Below are positions 39,601 through 64,000 of a stretch of 64,000 nucleotides of DNA, one piece after another. A model generated the notes under the pieces. It made no database searches. It had not been told where the DNA came from and was given only the letters and a program-made list of their open reading frames with translations. The translations under genes and the position numbers were made by a program. This stretch comes from Aptenodytes patagonicus (Eukaryota; Chordata; Aves; Sphenisciformes; Spheniscidae): positions 20,918,101 through 20,982,100 of the forward strand of contig NC_134957.1 in the NCBI RefSeq assembly GCF_965638725.1, in the 5' to 3' direction. Positions within the stretch are counted from its first letter, which is position 1. Every line of letters starts with the position of its first letter.

Positions 39601-42600
39601 ATGCTCCTTTCAATATTTTAATCATAGACAAAAAGATAAAATGTCTCTTTAGAAATATACTACTTGGTGGAAAGGCCAGGAGAAAGAGCTCCAGTTTTCA
39701 ACTTTTAGTATTCAAATGCAGTTTTGCAGTTGTCAAATGTTTCTCTGCTCCTCAATTTTGCTAGGGTTTGCCTAACTTCTTGCTTGAAAAGTAAATCAGT
39801 GACTACATTTTCTTAGGCACTCTATGTATTAATATGAGCCGTGATCATCATGAGCATGGTAGTTATGATAGCTTTGTCTTAATAAGAGTGATCTCATCAT
39901 AGACATCATTTAGATGGGGTAAATGATTCCCAGCACATGCTGACTATAAAGAAATTGGGAGCTTGTTATAAGCTGATGTCATGGGAAGAGCCCAGTCTCT
40001 TCAGCAGGGACTCATCAGTGCAAAGGTCTCTAAAAAACGTCTGACTTTGAATTAAGAAGAAAAATCAGGGTGGGAAAAGCTGTTGTAAGTTCTTAAGTCT
40101 CTGTAGGCTTTGACCATTATTATCAATTGAATCTTTCAGTTATTTATGATTGCAAAATAAAAGAGTCTCTAGGCTGAATGTTCTTTGAATTCATTAAAAA
40201 ATCTGCATTTTTTTCCTCTCACTTGTGAAAACAATCCATAATTTATAAACTAAGTCTTTCAAACAAAATAGCAGCAGGGTTTTTATTTCCAGAAATTTAG
40301 CACATTTGCTGAAGCTCAAAATAACGTGTTTTTTTTTTAATTTAGACTTGGTTATAGTAATTTACATAGTGTGAAGTGAGTGAGAAGGGCTACTGGTAGG
40401 ATTTGGTTGCATGATTTTACAACTGCTTTGCATTAATAGAAGTGGCAAAGTTAAACTTAGTGGATAATCAGTTCTGACTGTAAACATCCTCTAATGTTTT
40501 TTAATGCTGTCATTGGACCATTTTTGAAAGGAGGCCACTGTCTGGCTAGATCTAAACCTGAAGATTTTGTGAGGCTTAGCTTATGTGAATATATAATATG
40601 GCATTCAAAGCAAGGAAATATTTTCTAAGAGCACAGAATTGAAAACACAGCTTTCTGGAACACTTGGAGCTGTACATGTGTCTCTAAGAATATTTTTTTG
40701 TTAACTAAATAATTGTATTTACAATCAAATCTTCCTTTTTCTAGGAAGAACTTTGTGAAGATTGATTAGTTGGTGACTGTTGTCTATTGGCTTATGAGAT
40801 AGCTATGCAGCCGTAACTATAAATACTTCTACATAATGTCTTTTCATTTCACTAATGAGGAAACTGGCCCAAGAGCTCACTTTTCTTGTTTGATGCTTCT
40901 ACAGCATTTCCCATTCCACCCTGAGTACACTACGAAAAGTTTATATAGGAACTATTTCAGTCTCTATTGAACTGCAGCTACCCCAGACTGCATATTTAAC
41001 AGCATACAACCTGGCCATGCTGCACAACACTTTAGTACAGGAAATGAAACTAAATACCGTATTAATTTCAAGCTAGATGTTTTAACAGGAAAGTCTGAGT
41101 CTTCCCATTTAGAGATGTGGAACAAAAATACCCCAGTACATAAACCTTCAGCATCATTTGACTCCTATTTATGCCTCTGAAATTAGGACTCAAAGTCATT
41201 GTCCCATCCTAGCTGTTGGCAGAGGGGAGAACTGAGCTGGGGAAGAACAGGCTAGAGTAGCAGTGCTGGCTAAGGAACATTAGGTGGCTGGGAATCTGTC
41301 TGTGAAAAGTATAAAATGTAGCTTTGGTACACGCTAAATACTAGAGCACACTAAAATGTGTTTAATGCCAGGACAGTATGTATCAGTATGAGTTCTTCAG
41401 GGACCCCTTCTTAAAGGGATTGGGAGTTTTGCTATTTACTTCAGTGGGAATAGAATGCAGTTTTAATTTACCTGATTTTGTGGTGGTGTGATCCTGAAAC
41501 AAACAAATAAAGAAGAGAGAAACAGGAGAAGTAAATCTATAGGAGATAGAATTGATCTTGGTGGAGAGATCAACTAACTATGGGTGCTGTCTGAGAAGCA
41601 ATTAGCTACACTTAAAAGCTTAGCGTGATTGCACTCTCTCTGTCTCTTGAGCTGAGGTCATTTGAGGACAGATTGGGAGTTTTTACTTTGAGTGGTAGTG
41701 AAATCAGGCTCACTGCCTTTTCTGAACATGCTGAACTGTCATCTGGTATGTCTACATTAAAAACTGTTTTGCCGGGTTAAAATCAATTATTTGTTTTTGC
41801 TTTGGATGCTTTGCATTCTTGCTCACAGTTGGGTTGGTGTTATGTGAGAAGGGCAGGGCTGTGGGTTCATACGCATATACTCATGTAGTTGCAGACATAC
41901 TTTACCCAAGAAGTAAAACAGTCCAAAACCTCAGATCAGAAGATGAAGACATTTTTCAAACCCCAAACAAAAGCAATAAATGGAAATAAGGATTAACTTT
42001 GTCAATTTTCACCCCTCCCACAATAAATCTCCAAAATCTTGGCTTTTATCTTAGATGGATAACACAATAGGCACCAGAGCACACCAGTAATACGCAAATA
42101 CTTCATGTGCTATCAATTATTTTGGAAGTATTCATCATCTGAATTGTGAAATGGTTTGACCTTTTTTTTTAATGGAGAGTGTATGAAGATGCGAGTGTTA
42201 GGCTGACACATTCTTTCTCTTGTACTTGTGTAGGTATATTTAAAAGTAATTTCAGAAGACCAAAGCAGTGAACAGGGCTCTCCTCTCGGTACCCAGCCCC
42301 TCCTGGCCTGTGGAGCCATGTGGAGTCAGAGATGATCTGTGTTACGTGAGAGGGGAATAGGAGTGAAGTGCGAAATAAGATTTAGTGTGCTGCTAAAAAG
42401 CGTTTGGATGTTATGAAATCAAGAGAATGCATTCAATGGGGATGCAGCTGTGCAACCCTGACAGTTAGGGACTTTCGGCCTGCGACTACTAGGAAGGCTA
42501 ATGCCCCTCAGATAGTTAGGCTTGGAGGAGGGGGCCGGTACAGGAGGAGAGCAGAGCAGAGTAGGTATGCATGCCTAGGGTGTGTCCTCATGGAAAGGAT

Positions 42601-43999
42601 TCTTGTAACAGATGCCTTGCTAAAATAAAAAGGTGGCTAAGATGAATATGCAGGTTGTGATGAAATAACAGAAATTAATTTCATGAAGAATTTCCAGAGA
42701 CATCCTGAATTTCAGGTTTGGTGTACTTACTGATTCAAAGTGATTTACTGTGGAACCACTTTGAACAATCATCTTTCCCAAGGCTGATGCTCTCCGTTTT
42801 AGTTACACTGCTAGCCACGTGTGAGTTAATGTTTTACACTTTATGTTTCTTAAGACCACCTCTTTTTAGTCATTAGTACAGATTGATTCCATCAACATTT
42901 CCCCAATTATTTTGAGTTTCAGAATATGTATTGCCCAGAAAGCAGTATGTCCTGTACTGTTCTCTCAGTTGTCAATGCTTGATTTCTTCTTTAGTTGGTT
43001 TCCATATATGGATGTCAATGCTTTGATTTTCAAAATTAATCATGCTGGGTAGGTGAAAGCTGAATTAAATCGAGTATTTCCCAAAGGTCAAACATACCTC
43101 TGAGCAGAAAATCTATGTATTGCAGGTCCTATGCTGTCTCCCTGGCAAACTATTGTTGCCCTACTAACAAGTCCTGAAAGCAAACAGTCGTGGCTCTTGA
43201 GATGCAACAGTTTAAATAAGCCGATAGTTTGAGCATCCTGCTGATCCTTCTAATTTGTCTGTTCGCATTACCCAGGTTGTGATAATTTCTATAGCTTTTC
43301 AGTTTAGCTCAGATGAGTGCTAGTGTAAATTGGTCTGCAAAATTCTGCAGAAGACATTCCTGAGAAAGACCGAAAGAATGAACTACTGCAGCACTGGGGA
43401 CACAGCTGTCCTGCTGCAAGCTTTACGTGCCTGATTTTCAGACACAGTGAGAAGTCAGGGCTCAGTGTCGACCCCCTGGATGCTGAGTTACCGCAAGCTT
43501 TTACTGCCTTGGTCTGAAACTGCTTAAATGGGAGCAATATTACCACCCCTATGGATTAAACACTGCAGCATATCGCAACAGTTAATTAATTGAAGGGAAT
43601 TTGGCTGTGGAGGGCCACACAATCCTGCTGAGTTCACTGGGACTCCCATGGCTGCACTCCACACAGCTTCTCAGGCCCAGTTGTAAGTGACGGTAAGTCA
43701 GAACTGCTCATAACCTATGAGTATCTTTTAGGTTTTTGATAAACTGGCGTCTTAGGTGCGCTGCTGAAGTCCATGTGGTTCAAGCTCACACTTGAAGTGT
43801 TAAGGATGCGGGTAGGTGCCGAAGCCTTACTTTGCACCCTGTCCAGCAGTCTAAGTCTTGAATCTGCCTCTTCCATAGCTCAGTACCCGATTCCACAGCA
43901 GGCAGCCACGCACTGCACCCAGCCGGGTGCGCGGGTTCAGGCTTTCTCTGAGGTGGCAGCAGCAGGACTGCAAACAGGGAGCTTGACCAAACAGCACTG
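33647..43999. other. Non-coding interval up to CHRDL1 3' end
   Basis: 10 kb without a supported exon. A 138-codon plus-strand open frame (35129-35545) shows no known domain and no conserved look. Motif copy B lies at 41422-41456. A weak L2-like phrase lies near 40845-40881. Confidence 0.6.
41422..41456 (+). repeat. Copy B of the dispersed motif
   Basis: Starts GGGAGTTTTGCTATTTACTT and carries the shared core TTCAGTGGGA. It pairs with copy A at 4578-4612. Shorter look-alikes lie near 9694-9715 and 43622-43650. Confidence 0.5.
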
Positions 44000-44016
44000 T
44001 ACACAAAACATCTTGT

Positions 44017-44041
44017 TTTATTATCAACTTCAGAGTTTATT
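44017..44041 (-). promoter_or_regulatory. CHRDL1: Paired polyadenylation signals, candidate CHRDL1 3' end
   Basis: Two AATAAA hexamers on the minus strand (44041-44036 and 44022-44017) are followed by the GT-rich stretch TGTTTTGTGTAC, the usual arrangement of a cleavage site. Cleavage would fall near 44000. The choice over the upstream signal at 44240 is not proven. Confidence 0.45.
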
Positions 44042-44234
44042 AATTTATCAAACCAGGTCAAAGTGATACAACAAGTACATAAATAAGTACCGTAACAGAC
44101 ATACATCCCATGAAGAGAATGAAGAACATGACACTGTGTATTTTGTTGTCTTAAGTGACCAGAAACTGGAAAAATGCAACGCTGCATTTTACTAAATGAT
44201 ACTTATGATTTTTTTCTGCTTTTCTTAAAAAGTG

Positions 44235-44240
44235 TTTATT
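44235..44240 (-). promoter_or_regulatory. CHRDL1: Proximal polyadenylation signal, candidate CHRDL1 3' end
   Basis: An AATAAA on the minus strand, about 2.85 kb past the stop codon and 200 nt before the paired distal signals. The downstream sequence is A-rich rather than GT-rich, so it is probably weaker than the distal pair. Confidence 0.35.
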
Positions 44241-44792
44241 ATAAAATAAATACACAATCTGGATCCACCTGTCCTGTCACAAATACAAAAAGCAGGTTGC
44301 CTTCTTCTTCTTCTTAAAAAAAAAATTACAAACACTGTACACTTTCCACTTAGTCTGTTTTCACCAGCTACTGCTACAAACAGATGATGCCCGTGAGGTG
44401 AGAAATCAACTGCTGGTCTTCCCACCAGATCGCTACAGTTCCTCAGAACCTCTTCCTTACAATGTCTTCACCAAAGGAACGATAAGGTTAATTCATGACT
44501 TAGTAGAAGATTTATAATAAAATTTTGCCCTTCTGCAGCACATTTCAACCCAGTAGATGCCATGTGCAGTGGGTGTTGCTGATGCCAAACTGCTGCTTCT
44601 ACAGTTACAGTGCAGTAACCTCTGGTCTTAGGACCTCAGTTAGGATACGCTACACCCCTTTCAAACACCAGGACAGGATTTATGGAGGCAGAGGCTACAG
44701 TCCCATGGAAAGGCGGTGGGACAGTTCACTTAGCTCTCCTTTTAATGACCAGTGATACAGGACTTCTAAGGGCCAGGGGCTAGTTAGGTCTG

Positions 44793-45190
44793 TGCACTAT
44801 AGCGTGGTACCAGTGCTACCAGGTGCCCGTGCCCAGGCGCTGGCAGCGGGGCTGCAGGGGCCCCTCTGAGGAGAGCTGAGGGGCTGCCCCGTGCCGGACA
44901 CGGCCGGTTCCAGCCGGTTCCAGCGGCCCCACCACAGGGCACAGCTGAGCCCCTCAGCGAGGCTGGTGCCGCAGGGAAAGCGTATTTAAGGAAGGGCAAA
45001 AGACCGCTGGTCAGTGAGGGGTGAGGGGAAAAGTGTGAGAAACAGCCTCACGACACTGAGGGCCGGGCAGGAGGAGGGAGGAGGCGCTCCAGGCCCCGAG
45101 CTGAGGCTCCCTCGCGGCCGTGGAGGGACCACGGAGGACTTCCCCTGCAGCCCATGGAGGCTTGGAAAGAGACCCCCGTGGTTCTTACTG
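44793..45190 (+). mobile_element. Diverged LTR fragment, antisense to CHRDL1 3'UTR
   Basis: A GC-rich island in AT-rich surroundings. In the same order as the LTR at 16.0-17.3 kb it shows a 'ggcagcggggctgcagggg' start, a 'ccggttccag' block, 'gctgagcccctcagcgaggc', a TATA-like 'gtatttaagg' near 44982 and a purine-rich 'gggcaggaggagggagga' segment. The two are clearly related but much diverged, so this is an older or sister LTR family. Both ends are unclear and no internal retroviral sequence or target duplication was found. The orientation places its promoter side opposite to CHRDL1 transcription. Confidence 0.65.
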
Positions 45191-47091
45191 ATACCAGGTG
45201 AGAGAATTTCGTTCTTGCAAATTCACGCGGTTGCTGGAGGAGCTCCCTTTTTAGTGTGTTTTCCTATTATGCAATGGACCATGTCGAGTGCTTGGTAAGG
45301 AGGGAAGTATTCCTAAGTATTATCTGCTCTCTGTCCAGGCCTAGGGACAACGGGGTGGTTATACACAGGCAAGATCACTAAGGACCTGAGATCACCCTGT
45401 ATGTATTCTCCTAACTCTCTTCAGCCTTTCCTTCACCTTCAAGTCTGTTCTCCTCACTTGCTCCTCTTTGTTGAGAAGCCCTGCCTTACACTCCACCCGA
45501 AGCTGCAGGCAGCACAGGCAGGACCTGGGCGGCACAAAGAAGCCTGGCCCTGAGGCCTGCACTGCAGAGGGAGGCTGCCAGGGTTTGCTGCTGAAGACAA
45601 GGATCCCCTCAGGATGGTGAAGCTCTGCCTGAAATGGGCTTTTGGCATTCGGCACTGAGCTCTCCCACACCTTCATCCCTTTAGAAATGGGTACACCCTG
45701 GAGTGCTGTCACTGGCAGAATGAGAAACCTCAAAATCCTTGCTGTCACTGTTGATTTCACTCCCTGTGAAGACCTAGCCCCTGGCTCAGACCATTTCCAA
45801 AAAGCTTTGTTCAAACGAACAGCAGTATTCCTGTCTGCTTGTGGAGTAGAAAATGGGAGCGAAAGCAGGCAGAGTCACTTGCTTCTTGGGATTTCATCCA
45901 ACATTGCAGCCATGAGGCAGTACAGTATTTTGGTGACTCTTCAGAGAAAACATTCTTTAAATTAAACTTACACTTTTTCTGCAGATGAGAGCCACCTTTC
46001 TTAAACGTGCTGTAGACGTGACACTAAATTTAACAGAATCTCTCAGATTTGTTTTTCACAAAGGTAACAGTTTTCACAGAGCTGCTGTGTTCTAAAGGCC
46101 TGCTGTAGCTGTTTGGTGTTTATCATGGGAGAGAGCTGTCCTTGAAGCGTGAGAATTGAGAAGTCACCCTCAAAAAATGCAGAAGATTAGGTTTGTAACA
46201 AATCAGAACACATAAATTAAGCACTGTCGCAACTCTTAAGGAGTTATTAATCGGGAGATTTAAGCCTCTAGGTGTTTTGAAAGTACTGCAAGTTACTTCA
46301 CCACCTTCTGTCACGTCACTTTAGAAGGCAGTTTATCAGCCAAGACCACGTGTTAATAGGGCCCAGAAGAATGAAGTTATTAGGGCTGTGATAGGGAGCT
46401 AACACTTCACATTTTTTAGAGAAGTGGGTGGAGGAAACAGTGAAAACCACTTAAAAGCGAACATTTGCTCAAATTGCTACAAAAATAGAGTGATTGCCAC
46501 TAACACCTGCTGTTCAGTTTATGGACTCAGTTTGCTCAACTACAAGACAACATCCCAAAGGCAGGCTGCTTAGCAGTTTGTTAGTTTAAATCTGTTTTTT
46601 ATGTCTCCAACACAAGTATTGTATCACTTGTATTTTTCCTCCACTACTAAAAAAAAATCTGTGAGTCATTTCAACACCAGAAATGGTATAAATTCAGCAC
46701 TGGAAATAATGCTCTCCATAGCTCCTGCACATTTATGAGGTGTCCTTCTTTTCATTAGTTTGAATAACTTGCCAAATAATAATAATAAAAATGTTCTGTT
46801 TTCTCTTTGTAACTTGTAAAGAAATGCAACTCTGGGAAAATACAGTCTCTCTTTCTCCTTCCCCCACCAGTAATACAGAGCCTCCTAGTCTTTTGGAGGA
46901 GATATTTGAACGGTTGACACAGACCACTACACATAAAGCAGCAAATTTGCTGTGCATGATGTGAATAATTACTGCATTATAGTTTTGGTTTTTAGGGCAA
47001 CTGTTGACTTAAGCAAAATAAGCCTGCAGTCCAGCTGCAGATCCAAGTTTTCATAAGTTTTCTTGTGTTTCTCCCTCCAGTGCTGTCTCCC

Positions 47092-61901
<14,810 letters not shown>

Positions 61902-64000
61902 CTGGAAGCAATGGGAAAGGAACACTTCATGCAAATGTTCTTGACAACTTGCAATATCACAAATACAGGGGAGGAAAAGCTTCCCTTCTCCCTCATTTCT
62001 CTTTATTATAAAAGGACAAGTTTTGTCATGCTACAAAGTATAAGTGATATTCTCATGCTGCTGTTTTGCTGAACTTTAATAATTCATACTTTGAGTTGAC
62101 TGTCCCAGGTAATCTTAGGATGTTGATGATCAACTGCAATGCCAGCACTGATGGCCATGTCTCATGCTGCTGTATTTTCTCTTGCTCTGCCTGCTGTAGT
62201 ATTTGGTATTGGGATTAGGTGCAGTTATGTGCCCACTTGTTATATTTACGTGGCTTTTTCATGCTTTAATGTAGAAGGCATTAGGCCCTGTATACACACA
62301 GAATCACACTATCAATAGCACTGTTCTAGCATGGTTTCCCCCTTCTTAGTACTGGTATAATTTTGTTAATGATTTATAGTGTTGTAGCCCATAGAAGACT
62401 GAGTTGCAGGTTAGCAGCTTGTGCCATAGGGCGTGCACGATGCTGCTTCCATGCCATCCACAGGCACAAACCTTCTGGTAGCGGAGCAGTGATACTGATG
62501 ATGGAACTGTGTCAAGAGAAAACTATGTACTATGTAAGTGTTTATTCCTAGTGGCCTTCACAATTCATTGCTGCTGTTGTTTTCAAAATGGGCAAAACTT
62601 GTCAAAGGCAGACTTCAAAAGCCACCTAAAAGCTGATTTTTCTCTTACATGCATTTTAATGTCAGATGTGCAAATGAGTGCATTTTGTTCACAGAACTCA
62701 GTGCATATGACAGAGTGCATATGACGGCAGTGTCAATTCAACCCTGAAACCTCCTGTTTCAACTCAAGATCATATTGAGTTCTGCACCACATGGGTTAAA
62801 TTTTCTTCTAAGACATAAAGCTATCCATACCTTATGTTAAAACATCCCCTAGATTGTTTAACTATTAGCAGTTGACAAACTGTGCAAAGGGATTATACTT
62901 TACCTATGAAATGTAAGTCACTTGATACCTATTGGGCAGTGAATCTGGCATTGTACATTTACATTCACATGAATTTAGCATCTCAGCATGGGAAGAGGCA
63001 TTTCGAACAAGAGCTCTATGGAAGTAACAGTGGAGTGTTTGTTCTCTGGAGCCCGAATCACTGCAAATTTCTAGGAATGCAGCTGAAATTTCATTCAGTG
63101 GGTTTGGGCTTTCATGTAAAAGAAACCTGACCTGAAAATTCAGGTTTTGCTGTAGCCCCTTTCATTATCTATCAGATAAACCTGGGGAGACTTTTCTGTG
63201 AAACTGTGCCACCACAGAATGCACATTTTTCAGCTGGGAGCTCAAGTGAAAGAGCAGTTTTCTGCTGGCATGCACTGGCATTAAACATTTAGAGTTTTCC
63301 ATAAAAGCATATATTTAGTTACATTGGTCCATCAAATAATATTTTGAATGGTAAATGTCAAATCTGGCTGTGGAACATACATGTACTACAGTATCTGAGA
63401 GTCTAGCGGGTCAGCAAAGAACATTCTGCAGGAGAATGGCAGAAGTTAGCTGTTTAGGGTTCCTTGCCTGACATTTCATTTCTCTTCAAGAGACAGACAT
63501 GGTGTTTGCACCTCCTCCTTTGAAGCACCAAATACATCATTATTTCAGTGCAATCAAGGGTGTCTAATGATACTTTTCCAAAATCTTATAAATAGTAAAG
63601 AGCTTTGACAACACCTGTGCTTGGCATAGAAATGCAGAGCTTTCGGCACTTTCTGTATGGTTTGCTAGTAATACACATTCTGGAATGGCAAGATGTGTGC
63701 TCTAATTAAGACACATCCTTTGAAAGTCATCAGCAAAAAATTCAAGTGACAAATTCAGCTACTGTCCCATTAGGCACAAATATTGGAAAACATGAATAAA
63801 GAGGCACTTCTCAGGACTGTGCTACCTCCTGAAGCTTAGGTTGCCATAGTTTCTTGGGCTTTCGAGAGTCATCTCATGGAAAGCAGAAGAAGAGATTGCC
63901 AAACCCTTAGTTATCCCCTTGCCCCTTGGGCAACTGGAAGAGCAGCAGAACTGGAAAGAAATGAAAATGAAAGGAGAAATGAAAGGAGAATACAGATGGT
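61902..64000 (-). other. CHRDL1: CHRDL1 intron, 5' end outside window
   Basis: At least 2.1 kb upstream of the first visible exon. I searched both strands by eye for the first VWC exons and found none, so they should lie beyond the window edge. It holds the short duplication at 62700. Confidence 0.75.
62700..62725. repeat. Short tandem duplication
   Basis: AGTGCATATGAC occurs at 62700-62711 and again at 62714-62725, in the first visible CHRDL1 intron. Confidence 0.9.

Larger units (their letters stand above)
44000..47091 (-). other. CHRDL1: Probable CHRDL1 3'UTR
   Basis: This stretch follows the stop codon on the minus strand. I see no earlier AATAAA on this strand than the one at 44240-44235, so the UTR is inferred to run about 2.9-3.1 kb, to one of three signals between 44240 and 44017. 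A GC-rich, diverged LTR lies antisense in it (about 44793-45190). A 140-codon minus-strand open frame at 45814-45392 has no recognisable similarity and is treated as chance. The UTR extent is inference. Confidence 0.45.

Noticed and set aside
40845-40881. L2-like phrase 'aatgaggaaactggcccaag'
   Set aside because: The match is too short to separate from chance without a profile search.
1-43999. Search for AMMECR1 exons, the neighbour expected from mammalian gene order
   Set aside because: No recognisable segment was found by eye. The first intron of that gene is very long in mammals, so absence here does not exclude the neighbourhood.
61902-64000. Search for the first VWC domain exons and signal peptide exon of CHRDL1
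   Set aside because: No matching cysteine-rich exon was found on the minus strand, so these parts are taken to lie outside the window.

Overview
The window is vertebrate nuclear DNA, most probably from a bird outside the chicken lineage. The evidence is GT-AG introns, one multi-exon gene closely resembling chordin-like 1 (CHRDL1), long LTR sequences of types I recognise from neoavian genomes, and faint relics of ancient amniote MIR- and L2-type elements. There is no prokaryotic gene organisation, operon or CRISPR array. The lineage call is inference from repeat types and protein similarity, not a database match.

Layout. Positions 1 to about 44,000 are a gene-poor, AT-rich stretch in which I can support no protein-coding exon. 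It holds a 230-bp LTR fragment (5885-6114), a rearranged LTR element with inverted ends and a target-site duplication (16013-17282), a 14-bp-unit minisatellite (25883-25951), L2-like relics (7385-7490, 26034-26138), a MIR-like SINE (29360-29465), an ATT/GTT-rich microsatellite (30264-30349) and a 3'-truncated LTR of a second family (33104-33646). In mammals CHRDL1 lies next to AMMECR1, so this may be the AMMECR1-CHRDL1 interval. I found no AMMECR1 exon.

Positions 44,000-64,000 hold the 3' three quarters of CHRDL1 on the minus strand. Eight coding exons (61901 down to 47092) encode about 355 residues. They cover the second and third von Willebrand factor C (VWC) domains and the conserved C-terminal region ending in SEKGHC. 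All exon junctions keep frame, and every intron lying wholly inside the window is GT-AG. The first VWC domain and signal peptide lie beyond 64,000. The 3'UTR probably runs to clustered AATAAA signals at 44,240-44,017, and a diverged LTR (about 44,793-45,190) sits antisense inside it.

Function. CHRDL1 is known as a secreted BMP4 antagonist. It is the only gene supported here, so no multi-gene system can be proposed. The most unusual structure is the 16.0-17.3 kb LTR element: both ends are the 5' end of the same LTR facing each other, a tRNA-Lys-like primer-binding-site remnant lies inside, and 5-bp direct repeats flank the unit.
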